A stretch of DNA of 64,000 nt, taken from contig CP036434.1 in NCBI GenBank assembly GCA_007751475.1, positions 2,232,001-2,296,000 of the forward strand, given 5' to 3'. The position numbers and the translations under genes were made by a program. The stretch is from Saltatorellus ferox. GTDB taxonomy: Bacteria; Planctomycetota; UBA1135; GCA-002686595. Below, one piece after another: positions 35,028 through 44,269 of this stretch (the stretch's first letter is position 1; each line of letters begins with the position of its first letter). The notes beneath the pieces were generated by a model, which ran no database searches, was not told the DNA's origin, and worked only from the letters and a program-made list of their open reading frames with translations.

Positions 35028-36484
35028 GGCTGGTGCGCTTCCGTGGCGGCTGAGCTGGCATCCTGTGCAGCGGGCTCGGGGTTGGGTGGCCCGACGAGCT
35101 GGGCGAATTGAATCGGTGGCCCGACGAGCTGGGCGAGTTGAATTCGGGCGGTCGCCTCGCTGACCTCGAGGTCGAGCAGTCGCGAGGCGGCGTCGTAGCG
35201 ACGGCTCACGGTCTCCAGTAGCAAGAAGGCGTCGACATCGCCGAGGCCGGCGAGTTCGTCGATGGTGCGCGACTGTTCTTCGAGGAGCGGGCTCAGCTCG
35301 CCTTCGATGGCCTCGCGCTGCTCCCGGACGGAGCGCAGTGTCATCGAGGCGCGCTCTGCGTCCCGGACGATGCGCTCCAGGGCGACCTCCGCGGCCACGC
35401 GCGCGACCTCACGGCTCGCGCGCGCCTTCGCGATCGCCTGGGCGTTGCGATTCAGAAGCGGGATCGGCAGGGAAAGCTGGAACGGGATCCGCGTGTCCTC
35501 GCCTTCGCTGCCGGGGCCGACGCCGAGGCTCAGGTCCGGGTACTGCTGTCGGATCGCGAGGCGCAGGGTCTCCTCGGAGAGCTCGTACTCGGCGTGCAGC
35601 ACGGCGAGTTCCGTGCTCGTGGCCAGGATTCGCTCGGGCGTCAGGGCACCTGTATCCTCGAGGCTTTCGACGGAGGGAGCGAGCAGCTCGATCGGCGCGT
35701 CCGGGGCCAGCCCGATCAGTCCGAAGACCCTCACGCGCGCCAGGTCGGCCTCCAGCTGGACCCGGAGCAGCTCCGCGCGCCGACCCACGAGCTCGATCCG
35801 GATCAGGCGGCTCTGTGCGCGACTGAGCACGCCGGCGGTCTCCAGCTGGCTGGCGATGCTGCCGATCCGTCCAACCTGATCGAGGAGCTCCCTGAGCAGA
35901 GCGCGACGACGGTCCAGGGCGGACCACTGGAAGTAAGCGGTCCGAAGTTCGGCACGAACGCGCCATTCCGCGTCCGCGATACGGCGCAGTTCCACGTCGA
36001 GAGCCGCGTTCGCTCGATCCTTCTGGACCTGGAGGCGGCCCGAAACGGGCAGGGTCAGGAACAGCAGGCCGCTGTAGTCGAGGCCGGACTTCGGCGAGAG
36101 GATCTGGCCGCCGCTGAACTGAAACACGGGGTCGTTCCAGAGTCCGGCGTTGTCATGGCTGGCCCGCGCGACGCCGGCGCGCTCACGCGCGAGGCGCAGG
36201 TCCGCGTTGTAGAACTGCGAGAGCGCCTCGCATTCGGCAAGGCTCGCGCCGTCCTCGAGATCGAAGGCGTCGGTCCGGGGCGGAGAGGCCTTCGGAGGCA
36301 GGACGATACGCTCCCTCACGCGATCCATGTGATCGGCGAGCTGGAGCGGGATCGGCTCGTAGGACTGGCACGCCAGCGTGAAGCTGGCGAGCGACCATCC
36401 GATGAGCTGAAAGGTGATTCGGCGGCCCGCCTGGAAAGAAGGCGGGCACGGGCCGTCCGCAGGGACGGCGCGGTAGGGATGCAT
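35024..36484 (-). CDS. TolC-family outer-membrane efflux channel
   Basis: The product has 486 residues. A candidate lipobox LACQ (Cys 39) follows a long N-terminal leader. The family pattern is two copies of a helix-strand unit: an N-terminal half with LRLARERAGVARASHDNAGLWNDPVFQFSGG and a C-terminal half with LHAEYELSEETLRLAIRQQYPDLSLGVG and IPFQLSLPIPLLNRNAQA. These are diagnostic of CusC/CzcC-type channels. Near the C-terminus a perfect 30-bp tandem duplication repeats a ten-residue segment (QLVGPPxxFA). It heads the core three-gene efflux set, overlapping the adaptor gene by 4 bp. Confidence 0.9.
   Translation of the reverse strand: MHPYRAVPADGPCPPSFQAGRRITFQLIGWSLASFTLACQSYEPIPLQLADHMDRVRERIVLPPKASPPRTDAFDLEDGASLAECEALSQFYNADLRLARERAGVARASHDNAGLWNDPVFQFSGGQILSPKSGLDYSGLLFLTLPVSGRLQVQKDRANAALDVELRRIADAEWRVRAELRTAYFQWSALDRRRALLRELLDQVGRIGSIASQLETAGVLSRAQSRLIRIELVGRRAELLRVQLEADLARVRVFGLIGLAPDAPIELLAPSVESLEDTGALTPERILATSTELAVLHAEYELSEETLRLAIRQQYPDLSLGVGPGSEGEDTRIPFQLSLPIPLLNRNAQAIAKARASREVARVAAEVALERIVRDAERASMTLRSVREQREAIEGELSPLLEEQSRTIDELAGLGDVDAFLLLETVSRRYDAASRLLDLEVSEATARIQLAQLVGPPIQFAQLVGPPNPEPAAQDASSAATEAHQP
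35085..35144. repeat. 30-bp tandem duplication in the channel gene
   Basis: 35085-35114 and 35115-35144 are near-identical direct copies (GGTGGCCCGACGAGCTGGGC core; one base differs at the end of the unit). Each encodes ten residues, so the duplication keeps frame and lengthens the C-terminal tail of the TolC-type protein. A recent slippage event is likely. Confidence 0.85.
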
Positions 36485-36571
36485 GGGAGTTCCGCGAAGC
36501 GAAGGAGAAAACGGAGGCGCAGCGATGGCCTCGTCGGATCACTCCGGACGGGCCAGGCGACTGGTATCCGC

Positions 36572-37027
36572 TCAAATTCGCAGGGGGAACGTTCCGGGCA
36601 GGAGCCCGTGAGGTCGCACGCAGCCGGGCGGCGCGCGCGAAAGCGGCGGCGCAGCCGTCATGGGGGCAGGGGCCGGCAGCGCGGTCCACGCCGTCAGGGG
36701 CACCAAGGCCAGGACGGGGCTGAAGTCGAGGCTCCGCGCCTCGAAGGCATCGTCCGAGCCGTCCACGGCGACCTGGAAGCAGGTCGAGCAGCCGTCGCTG
36801 TCCTCGAGGGAGGGCTGTCGTTGCTCGGGCCGGGCGGGCGTCGCTTCGTGCTCGTGGGAGCAGCTGCAGGCCACGGGCGCAGACTCCTCGGCGCCGCAGC
36901 AGGACTCACCGGACGGCGCCGCCCATTGCAGTCTTCCGTGGCACACGTCCAGCGTGAGTCCAGCCGGCCCGAGGGCCGCCTGGATCACGAGCGCGACCAG
37001 CAAAAGAGTGCGGTGGAAGAGAGCCAT
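36572..37027 (-). CDS. Exported Cys/His-rich small protein heading the metal-efflux cluster
   Basis: The product has 151 residues, with a signal-like N-terminus (LFHRTLLLVALVIQAALGPAG). The mature part has clustered Cys and His: VCHGR, SCCGAEE, ACSCSHEHE and GCSTC, which is a plausible metal-binding surface. The C-terminal segment (PPLSRAPPGCVRPHGLLPG) recalls short proteins found next to Cus-type operons, but I cannot name the family. It lies 87 bp upstream of the channel gene on the same strand, and is probably the first gene of the cluster. A periplasmic metal-binding accessory role is inferred. Confidence 0.6.
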   Translation of the reverse strand: MALFHRTLLLVALVIQAALGPAGLTLDVCHGRLQWAAPSGESCCGAEESAPVACSCSHEHEATPARPEQRQPSLEDSDGCSTCFQVAVDGSDDAFEARSLDFSPVLALVPLTAWTALPAPAPMTAAPPLSRAPPGCVRPHGLLPGTFPLRI

Positions 37028-37102
37028 CAGAAGAAGGTCGGCAGTGGGGACGAGCAGCTCAAGGCCGAACCGAGAAATTCAAGAACACCTGGGGCATCGA
37101 GT

Positions 37103-38053
37103 CTACTTCCCCCGCGCGGCGGCCCGCCGGGCGCGCGCCGCCATGCGGGCGGCGTGGCGCTCCCGGAGCGGCTCGATCCGCTCCAGCGCTCGCTGCTTGA
37201 CCACCGCGCAGTCGAACACGAAGTCCGCGGGACCCGCGCCTTCGAGCCGGGCGATCGCATCGGCCACGGACAGGGCGGTCATCACGGAACCATCGACGTT
37301 CGGATGAAGGAAGTCCGGCTGGAGGGCGTCGGTGACGTCACCGACCTCCCAGGTCTGGCCTCGGATCTCGATCGCCTCGCCTGCGACGATCGCGTGGAAC
37401 GACGCCGAGAGGTCCACGACCGCGACGTTCTGGCGTTCGGACGCCCACTCCAGAATCCGCGCGTTCATGGCGAGGCGATCCTCCTCGCTGGGCAGCTGGA
37501 AGAAATGGATGATCGGTCCACCCAGAGGTCCCTTTCCGTCGAGTGCATGGGTGACATCCGGGATCGTGCCGATGATCAGGGGGCAGTCGATGGTCTCCAG
37601 CCACTGGAGCCCCTTCTCCAGGCCCGTCATCCGGCGCGGGTCCCTCTGGCGATCGACGCCGCAGCCGTACCAGAAGAGAAAGTCGAGGGCGACCACGAGG
37701 CTCGGCTCGCCCCTGCGTGCCCAGGTGACCTGCCGGGCGCCGATGACCGTGGGGGCCATGAAGAACTGGCTGGTGCTCTTCTCGCTGAGGCGGACCCCGG
37801 CGTTCGCGTCCGAGAGGCAGGCGGACAGAAACGTGGCGAGCGGGACGTTCCCTTCGGTTCCCAGCTCGGAGGCGTTGCCGAATCCATCGGTGGCGCTCGC
37901 ACCGATCAGCCGAACGTCCCGAAGGAGGGGAGAGGCGACATCGGCAGGGCGGGTCGATCGGGTGGGGGCCGCTTCTTGTCGCAGTGCGGCGAGGGTGGGT
38001 GGGCCTGCAGCGGCTGCGGCGAGAACGAAAGCGGCGAGTCTCGAGTAGTTCAT
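37103..38053 (-). CDS. Secreted SGNH-hydrolase-like protein
   Basis: The product has 316 residues, with a signal peptide (RLAAFVLAAAAAGPPTLAAL). It has the order of SGNH hydrolases: VRLIGASATDGFG (block I, the Ser of the G-x-S), LVVALDFLFWYG and a C-terminal DFLHPNVDG supplying Asp-x-x-His (block V). The typical block III Asn is not obvious. The C-terminus is Ala/Arg-rich. The enzyme would be an exported esterase or lipase-like hydrolase; many planctomycete homologues have no known substrate. It is separated by 75 bp from the metal cluster and may be its own unit. Confidence 0.7.
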   Translation of the reverse strand: MNYSRLAAFVLAAAAAGPPTLAALRQEAAPTRSTRPADVASPLLRDVRLIGASATDGFGNASELGTEGNVPLATFLSACLSDANAGVRLSEKSTSQFFMAPTVIGARQVTWARRGEPSLVVALDFLFWYGCGVDRQRDPRRMTGLEKGLQWLETIDCPLIIGTIPDVTHALDGKGPLGGPIIHFFQLPSEEDRLAMNARILEWASERQNVAVVDLSASFHAIVAGEAIEIRGQTWEVGDVTDALQPDFLHPNVDGSVMTALSVADAIARLEGAGPADFVFDCAVVKQRALERIEPLRERHAARMAARARRAAARGK

Positions 38054-38265
38054 GACGGCGTGGGGGAGGCAGCCGGCTGGGTGGGAACGCCGACTTCGAC
38101 CTGCTCCAACAGGATACGTTTAGGGACGGCCCACCGCGTTCTAAAGTGAGACTCATGACGTGAGGCTTCGCTCCTGGCGTGTTCCCCTCCATCGGGGTGA
38201 ACCTGCCCCGACGTCCCTCCGTCCACCGGTCCCGAAGATCCGCGCTCCACGCCTGCCTCGCCACC

Positions 38266-41200
38266 ATGTCCATCCTCCACCGAGCCCTCGCCAAACCCGT
38301 GCTTTCCGGGCTGGCCTTCGTCGCAATCAGCGCGGTGTCCGCGCCGGCCGCAAGCCAGATCACGCCTTCCAGGAGCGTCTCGATCCCGCCGGCCGTGAAT
38401 CGTCCGCCGACCTCGGCGACGTACGTGCTGTCCGACCTCACGCCGCTCTTCACCGAGGGCAGCCTCGGCCCGGTCGAGCGCAACCAGAGCGTCGGCGGCC
38501 TCGGTGCGAACGACGGCACGCCGCTCGTGATCGGTGGACAGTCCTTCAGCAAGGGCCTCGGGACGCGCGCGCCGAGCGTCATCGCCTACGACCTCGGCGG
38601 CACGGGGGTGTACTTCTCTGCCTGGGTAGGGCTCGATGACGCCGCGCCTGCGGGTGGTTCGGCGCGCTTTCAGGTCCTCGGCGACGGCGCGCTGCTCTAC
38701 GACTCGGGGCTTCGGCTCGACACGAATCCCGCGCTGTTCACCGGGCGAATCGACGTGCGAGGCGTGCGCGAGCTGCTCCTCGTCACGCTGGACGCCGACG
38801 ACGGGTTCACCTCCGATCACGCGGACTGGGCGCAGCCCGTTCTGGTCAGCAAGGGCCGGCAGCCCGTTCGCGACGGGCGCGCGATTCGCCGCGTTCGTGG
38901 CCAGTGGGAGCCGGTGCTCAGCTGGCCGGTCCAGCCGATCCACGCGACGCTTCTTCCCGACGGCTCGATCCTGAGTCACGCGGGCGTCGCCGCGTCCGGC
39001 CCGGGCGATCCCTCGCCCGGGGCGAGCCACGATTCGACGCGCGTGGACGTCAGCGATCCAGCGACGTTCTCGCACTTCACCGTCGATCATCCGACCGAGG
39101 AACTCTACGGCTCGGGGCAAGCGCGCCTCGCCGATGGCACGCTGCTCGGGCTCGGTGGCTTCGCCGGACGCAACGGCGGCGCCGCTTCCGGGCAGCCGTT
39201 CGGTCGCGATCAGGCGAGCCTGTTTCTGGAGGGTTCAGGCGCGTGGATCCCCGCCGCGACGATGGAGTCGGCGCGCTGGGGCACGACGGCGCTGACGCTC
39301 GGCGATGGAAGCGTGCTCGCGCTCGGCGGCAGCGATGCCGCCGCGCCGGGAGCGCTGCGACCTGAGGTGTTCCTGGGCGGCGCCTGGCGAACGCTTCTCG
39401 GCGTCGATCTTTCGGGCTACCTGAGCGTCGGCAACGCGCCGCTCGATCTCACGTATCCGCGCGCCCACGTCGCGCCGGACGGTCGCGTCTTCTGGTCCGG
39501 CTGGGACGAGAAGATGGGGATGATCGACGCGCGGACGGGGACGGGCGCGTGGAGCTTCCAGTCCACGCGCGAGGGCATTCGCCGCGCGTGGGGCACCTCC
39601 ACCCAGGTGCGGCCCGACTACGTGGTTCTGAGCGGTGGCGTGGATCAGATCGCCTCCAACGGAAGCGCGGTGCGCTCCGCTCTGCGCTGCTCGCTGGGCG
39701 GAGCCAACCCGACGGTGCAGGCCGTCGATCCGATGCTGTTCCGCCGCGCCGACCACAACGCGACGATCCTGGCGGACGGAACGATGCTGGTCACCGGCGG
39801 CAACGCCGGGCATGCCGACGGCGTGAGCGCGTCCCCTTGGCGCGTCGGGGAGATCTTCGATCCGGTCACCGGGAAGTGGAGCCTGACGTCGCGCGCGCGG
39901 CGCGCGCGCGGCTTCCGCTCCGCCGCGCTTCTGCTTCCCGACGGCCGCGTCTGGACCGGAGGCGGCCAGGATCCGCTCAGCGCCCAGGTCTACACGCCGC
40001 CGTATCTCTTTCGCTCGGACACGAGCGGTAGCCTCGCTCCGCGGCCGCTGATCCAATCGGCGCCCGACGTCGCTGCGTACAGCCAGACCTTCGCCGTCGG
40101 CATGGCGTCGGGGGCTGCGATCTCCCGCGTGACGCTGGTGCGGCTCGGGAGTTCGACCCACGGCACCAACTCGGACCAGCGCTTCCTCGAACTCGGGTTC
40201 AGCCAGGCGGGCGCGACGCTTTCGGTCACCGCGCCCGCGCGGGGCCACGAGGCGCCGCCCGGCCACTACATGCTTTTCGCGTTCGACGGCGTGGGCGTGC
40301 CCTCGGTGGCGCGGATCGTCCGCTTCGGTCCGCCGCGGCCGACCGCGTGGCAGCTTCTGACCTCGACGAACGGCAGCGCACCGCTGGCGCGTCACGAGAC
40401 GGCGGCGGTCACGGTCGGCGGCAAGTTCTACCTGATCGGCGGCCGCGGCTTCCGCCCGACGCAGGAGTACGATCCCGTGAACCGCACGTGGACGAGCGTC
40501 GGCGTGCCTCCGTTCGAAATGCACCACTTCCAGCCCGTCGTCGTGGATGGGCTCGTCTACGTGGTGGGGGCCTTCACCGGCGGCTACCCCAACGAGCAGA
40601 ACGTCGTCTCGGTGTACACGTGGGATCCGCAGACGAACGTCTGGCAGGTCGTTTCGTCGGTGCCGGCTGCGCGAGCGCGCGGCAGCGCCGGGACCGCGAT
40701 CCATGACGGCAAGATCTACCTCGTCGGCGGCAACAACCAGGGACACAACGGCGGCGCGCGGCCTTGGTTCGACTGCTTCGATCCGGCCACGAACACGTGG
40801 ACCGTTCTGCCGGACGCGCCGCGGGCGCGGGATCACTTCCTCGCGTCGGTGGTGGGGAATCGGCTCGTGCTCGCGGGCGGCCGGACGACGGATCTTCCGA
40901 ACCCCTTCGACAAGACGATCCCCGAGGTCGACGTGTACGACTTCACCACCGGCCTGTGGAAGACGCTGGCCGAGAACCTGCCGACGGAACGGGCAGGTAC
41001 GATGGCGGTGCCGATCGGCAGGCACGTCGTCGTGATGGGGGGCGAGAGCAACGCGATGACGCCCGCGCACGGAGAGGTCGAGGCGCTCGACGTCTTCGCG
41101 GAGCGCTGGACGACGCTGCCGTCGCTCGTGACGCCGCGGCATAGTGGCGGCGTCGGCGTGCTCGACGGGCGCGTGTTCCTCGCGGCCGGTTCGGGCAATC

Positions 41201-41670
41201 AGGGGGGGACCCCGGAGCTCGGGACGGCGGAGCTGCTCGCCGCATCCGACGTGCTCGCCGCGGAGCCGCTGAACCTGATCGTGAACGGCGGGTTCCAGCG
41301 AGGTCTCGACGGCTGGGCCGTGGCGGGCGGCGGCGAACTCGTGGCCGACGCCGGGATCGCAGCTCCCTCGCTGCGGCTCGTCGCGGGCAGCGTGCAGAGA
41401 ACCGCGCCGGGCCAGCCCGGTCAGGCCTATGCGTCCCGCATGCTCTATCGTCTGACGGCCGGCGGGTCCGCGGCCCTGCGCATCGAGTACCTGAACTCGG
41501 GCGGTTCGGTGATCGGTCAGGCGCAGAGCGCGCTGTCCGTGAGCGCGGCCTGGCGGACGGCGGAGGTGCTCTTCTCCGCTCCGGCTGGTACGGCGGCTCT
41601 GCGCGTCGTCGCGGCGGTGTCCGGGTCGGCCGAGCTGACCGTGGACGACCTGACGCTCGCGCTGAGGTAG
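38266..41670 (+). CDS. Secreted NPCBM / galactose-oxidase-like / kelch / CBM multidomain protein
   Basis: The product has 1134 residues from the ATG at 38266, which is followed directly by a signal peptide. Domains in order: an NPCBM-type module (about 40-185: NQSVGGLGANDGTPLVIGGQ, LFVTLDADDG-like end); a seven-bladed galactose oxidase/kelch propeller (about 205-590) with HATLLPDGSILSHAG and HNATILADGTMLVTGGN; a DUF1929 Ig-like domain (about 590-690: PPYLFR, GHYMLFAFDGVGVPS); a second kelch propeller (about 700-995: KFYLIGG, KIYLVGGNNQGHNG); and a C-terminal CBM-like sandwich (LIVNGGFQRGLDGW). The Cys-Tyr radical residues of true galactose oxidase were not clearly located, so oxidase activity is uncertain. 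Carbohydrate binding at the cell surface is likely. Confidence 0.85.
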   Translation: MSILHRALAKPVLSGLAFVAISAVSAPAASQITPSRSVSIPPAVNRPPTSATYVLSDLTPLFTEGSLGPVERNQSVGGLGANDGTPLVIGGQSFSKGLGTRAPSVIAYDLGGTGVYFSAWVGLDDAAPAGGSARFQVLGDGALLYDSGLRLDTNPALFTGRIDVRGVRELLLVTLDADDGFTSDHADWAQPVLVSKGRQPVRDGRAIRRVRGQWEPVLSWPVQPIHATLLPDGSILSHAGVAASGPGDPSPGASHDSTRVDVSDPATFSHFTVDHPTEELYGSGQARLADGTLLGLGGFAGRNGGAASGQPFGRDQASLFLEGSGAWIPAATMESARWGTTALTLGDGSVLALGGSDAAAPGALRPEVFLGGAWRTLLGVDLSGYLSVGNAPLDLTYPRAHVAPDGRVFWSGWDEKMGMIDARTGTGAWSFQSTREGIRRAWGTSTQVRPDYVVLSGGVDQIASNGSAVRSALRCSLGGANPTVQAVDPMLFRRADHNATILADGTMLVTGGNAGHADGVSASPWRVGEIFDPVTGKWSLTSRARRARGFRSAALLLPDGRVWTGGGQDPLSAQVYTPPYLFRSDTSGSLAPRPLIQSAPDVAAYSQTFAVGMASGAAISRVTLVRLGSSTHGTNSDQRFLELGFSQAGATLSVTAPARGHEAPPGHYMLFAFDGVGVPSVARIVRFGPPRPTAWQLLTSTNGSAPLARHETAAVTVGGKFYLIGGRGFRPTQEYDPVNRTWTSVGVPPFEMHHFQPVVVDGLVYVVGAFTGGYPNEQNVVSVYTWDPQTNVWQVVSSVPAARARGSAGTAIHDGKIYLVGGNNQGHNGGARPWFDCFDPATNTWTVLPDAPRARDHFLASVVGNRLVLAGGRTTDLPNPFDKTIPEVDVYDFTTGLWKTLAENLPTERAGTMAVPIGRHVVVMGGESNAMTPAHGEVEALDVFAERWTTLPSLVTPRHSGGVGVLDGRVFLAAGSGNQGGTPELGTAELLAASDVLAAEPLNLIVNGGFQRGLDGWAVAGGGELVADAGIAAPSLRLVAGSVQRTAPGQPGQAYASRMLYRLTAGGSAALRIEYLNSGGSVIGQAQSALSVSAAWRTAEVLFSAPAGTAALRVVAAVSGSAELTVDDLTLALR

Positions 41671-41738
41671 CTCCAGGGTTCCGGGGAAAGCGCGGGAAGG
41701 GCGCGTTGGAGCTCCCGGCGTGGAGTACAACGGGGCCC

Positions 41739-42191
41739 ATGCAGATCTCCTCATTCCGACGAACTCTCCCGACGGCCGCGTCCTGTGGGCTCGCTCTCCT
41801 CTCCCTTGGCCTGGGCGCCTGCGCCGCGTCCGACGAACAGGTGCGAGAGGACGTCCTCATCGAGGCCGTCGTGCCGGCCGCCACGATTTCCCACGACGTC
41901 TTCTTCACCTTCCGCGAGCCGACCGACGCCAGCATCGACGGGCTGATCGCTGCCTGTGAGAAACTCCGGATTCTACCGGGGGTCATGCACCTGACCGCAG
42001 GCCGACGGGATCCGGCGCAGACGCGGGACGTGAACGAGCAGACCTTTCACGTCGCGCTGCACGTGGAGTTCGAGGACCAGGCCGCTTACGACGCCTACAG
42101 CCCTCATCCCGTCCATCAGGCCCTCGTCAAGGAATTCATCCCCCTGACGAGCGCGGTGGTCGTCTACGACGCACTGATCGGGGACATGTAG
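41739..42191 (+). CDS. Lipoprotein with a Dabb (stress-responsive A/B barrel) domain
   Basis: The product has 150 residues from the ATG at 41739. The lipobox LGAC is near residue 28. The mature domain reads ISHDVFFTFREPTDASIDGL, CEKLRILPGVMHLTAGR, FHVALHVEFEDQAAYDAYSPHPVHQAL, the classical Dabb ferredoxin-like fold with the terminal His-pair segment. Members dimerise; some are decarboxylases or cyclases, but most bacterial ones have no known activity. It lies on the same strand 69 bp after the kelch protein and 70 bp before the zinc-ribbon SDR. Confidence 0.82.
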   Translation: MQISSFRRTLPTAASCGLALLSLGLGACAASDEQVREDVLIEAVVPAATISHDVFFTFREPTDASIDGLIAACEKLRILPGVMHLTAGRRDPAQTRDVNEQTFHVALHVEFEDQAAYDAYSPHPVHQALVKEFIPLTSAVVVYDALIGDM

Positions 42192-42260
42192 CCCCGCGCG
42201 ATGGCCGCGGCGCGTGATCCGTTGTGGCGCCGCGGAGAAAGCTGGTGTAAAACCCCGCGG

Positions 42261-43772
42261 ATGTCCGTTCCCGAAGACCCCGCCCTCGTGGCGACCGAGT
42301 TCCTGGAGTCCATCCAGGGCGACTTCAAGATTCTGGCCAGCCTGGATCCCGAGCTCCGCGAGCGCCTCCTCAAGGCCGCCGGCCTCGTTTCGAAGCCGGA
42401 TCGCCTCTCGCGGCGGAACCTCTCGCGCGAGCGCCGGCGCCTGAAGAAGATCGAGCGCCGCGAGTCGGAGCGGGCGCTCCTGAACCAGGCGGGCATCCGG
42501 CAGCTCCGTGAGAACCCGATCTTCCAGACGCCTCGCCGTCGCGCTCTTGCGGGCCAGGACATCCAGCTTCAGCTCGGGCATGCGCAGGATGGGGCGCCCG
42601 AGCGAGAGGAGCTTCCGCCGCCGATCGGGGAGGCCGCCAGCGATCGCCACTGCTACACGTGCCAGCAGCCGTATCGGAAGATTCATTTCTTCTACGATCA
42701 GCTCTGCCCCGAGTGCGGCGACTTCAACTACGCCAAGCGCGAGCCTGTGTTCGACCTGACGGGTCGCGTCGCCCTCGTGACGGGCGCGCGCGTGAAGATC
42801 GGCTACCAGGCCGCGATCATGCTGCTTCGCCAGGGCGCCCACGTGATCGTCGTCACGCGGTTTCCCCGCGACGCGGCCAGCCGCTATGCCAGGGAAGAGG
42901 ACTTCGCCGAATGGGGGCACCGCCTCGAAGTGCACGGGATCGACCTCCGTCACATCCCCAACGTCGAAGCGCTCTGCGCGCACCTCCTGGAAACGCACGA
43001 TCGCCTCGATTTCCTGATCAACAACGCGTGCCAGACCGTTCGCCGCCCACCGGGGTTCTACGGCCACCTGATGGATACCGAACTCGACGCATCGCGCCAG
43101 CTCGGGTCGAAGGAGAAGCAGATCCTGCGCCTGGACACGGGCCTCGCGATCGTCGATCACGGCCCGGGTTTACCCGCGGCGGCCCTGAGCCAGGTGCCGC
43201 TCGTCGCCGGCGACGACGACCACAGCGAGGCGCTCTTTCCGAAGAACGCCTTCGACGCGGACCTCCAGCAGGTCGACCTGCGCGACGTCAATAGCTGGCG
43301 TCTCAAGATGGCCGAGGTGCCTACGGTCGAACTCCTGGAGGTCCACCTCGTCAACGCGGTCGCGCCGTTCATCATGAACGCGCGCCTCAAGCCGCTGATG
43401 ATGGCACCGGGCACGCGCGACGCGCATATCGTGAACGTCTCCGCCATGGAGGGCCAGTTCTACCGCACCTTCAAGACGGACCGCCACCCGCACACGAACA
43501 TGGCGAAGGCGTCGCTCAACATGATGACGCGCACGTCGGCGATGGATTACGTCGAAGACGGCATCCACATGAACAGCGTGGATACGGGCTGGGTCACCGA
43601 CGAGGATCCCGCGCGCCAGGCCGCGATGAAGCGCGAGATGCACGGCTTTCATCCGCCGCTCGACATCGTCGACGGTGCGGCGCGCATCGTGGATCCGATC
43701 TTCGATGGTCTCCAGACGGGCAAGCACGTCTGGGGCCAGCTGTTGAAAGACTACCGGCCCACCGACTGGTAG
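42261..43772 (+). CDS. Divergent SDR with N-terminal zinc ribbon
   Basis: The product has 503 residues from the ATG at 42261. Residues 1-125 are basic and helical. Residues 131-152 hold CYTC and CPEC, a four-Cys zinc ribbon. Residues 165-503 are an SDR Rossmann domain: VALVTGARVKIGY (171-182), NNACQT (254-259) and VNVSAMEG with Ser 394. At the usual Y-x-x-x-K the sequence is TNMAK (Thr 412, Lys 416), so the catalytic Tyr is replaced. A long insertion of about 90 residues lies between NNAC and the Ser motif. The recurring HTNMAKASLNMMTRTSA block belongs to a conserved uncharacterised SDR branch. Reductase activity must use another base or be absent; a regulatory or binding role is possible. 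Confidence 0.82.
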   Translation: MSVPEDPALVATEFLESIQGDFKILASLDPELRERLLKAAGLVSKPDRLSRRNLSRERRRLKKIERRESERALLNQAGIRQLRENPIFQTPRRRALAGQDIQLQLGHAQDGAPEREELPPPIGEAASDRHCYTCQQPYRKIHFFYDQLCPECGDFNYAKREPVFDLTGRVALVTGARVKIGYQAAIMLLRQGAHVIVVTRFPRDAASRYAREEDFAEWGHRLEVHGIDLRHIPNVEALCAHLLETHDRLDFLINNACQTVRRPPGFYGHLMDTELDASRQLGSKEKQILRLDTGLAIVDHGPGLPAAALSQVPLVAGDDDHSEALFPKNAFDADLQQVDLRDVNSWRLKMAEVPTVELLEVHLVNAVAPFIMNARLKPLMMAPGTRDAHIVNVSAMEGQFYRTFKTDRHPHTNMAKASLNMMTRTSAMDYVEDGIHMNSVDTGWVTDEDPARQAAMKREMHGFHPPLDIVDGAARIVDPIFDGLQTGKHVWGQLLKDYRPTDW

Positions 43773-43778
43773 CGCTGG

Positions 43779-44033
43779 TCAGGCTCCGAGGCCGATGTCG
43801 AAGGCTTCCAGGTCTTCGTCGTCGAGCTCTGCGCGAAGGTCCTCCAGGCGCGTCCCTAGCCACTTGCTGCGACGCTTGCGGGGTGCTGCCGACCAGCGCT
43901 CCCTGGCGAATCGGCCCATGGCGTCGTCGTCCCACACGTCATCCGCGTGTAGCTCGAAGTGGCCGTCTTCCGGCTCATACACCTCGCCTCTGTGTCGATC
44001 GGGGCCCCGGTTGGCCTTCCAGCTGTGGCTCAT
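43779..44033 (-). CDS. Small charged hypothetical protein
   Basis: The product has 84 residues from the ATG at 44033; an upstream ATG at 44108 adds 25 residues of low plausibility. It is rich in Asp, Glu and Arg, with VYEPEDGHFELHADDVWDDD in the middle and a helical acidic end (LEDLRAELDDEDLEAFDIG). There is no signal peptide, membrane segment or known domain. It lies 6 bp beyond the convergent SDR stop. Coding status rests on frame length and plausible composition only. Confidence 0.4.
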   Translation of the reverse strand: MSHSWKANRGPDRHRGEVYEPEDGHFELHADDVWDDDAMGRFARERWSAAPRKRRSKWLGTRLEDLRAELDDEDLEAFDIGLGA

Positions 44034-44269
44034 CTTGGTTCTCCTCGTGAGCATGTTGCGACCGTCAGCCGTACCCCACAACGGGGCCCTGGCTCGGTGC
44101 TTTTCCACTCACCCCCTAGCTCCGGAAGGCGTGCCTGCCGAATGGCGAATTTCTGAGATTCTTGTGGGACCACCAGAGGAGGATCCCTGATGCAAGGGCT
44201 CGTGAACTGATTGGGCAGCGGACGCACTTCCTGGTAGATAAGCCGCCCTCTCCGACGAGGCCGCCCAAG

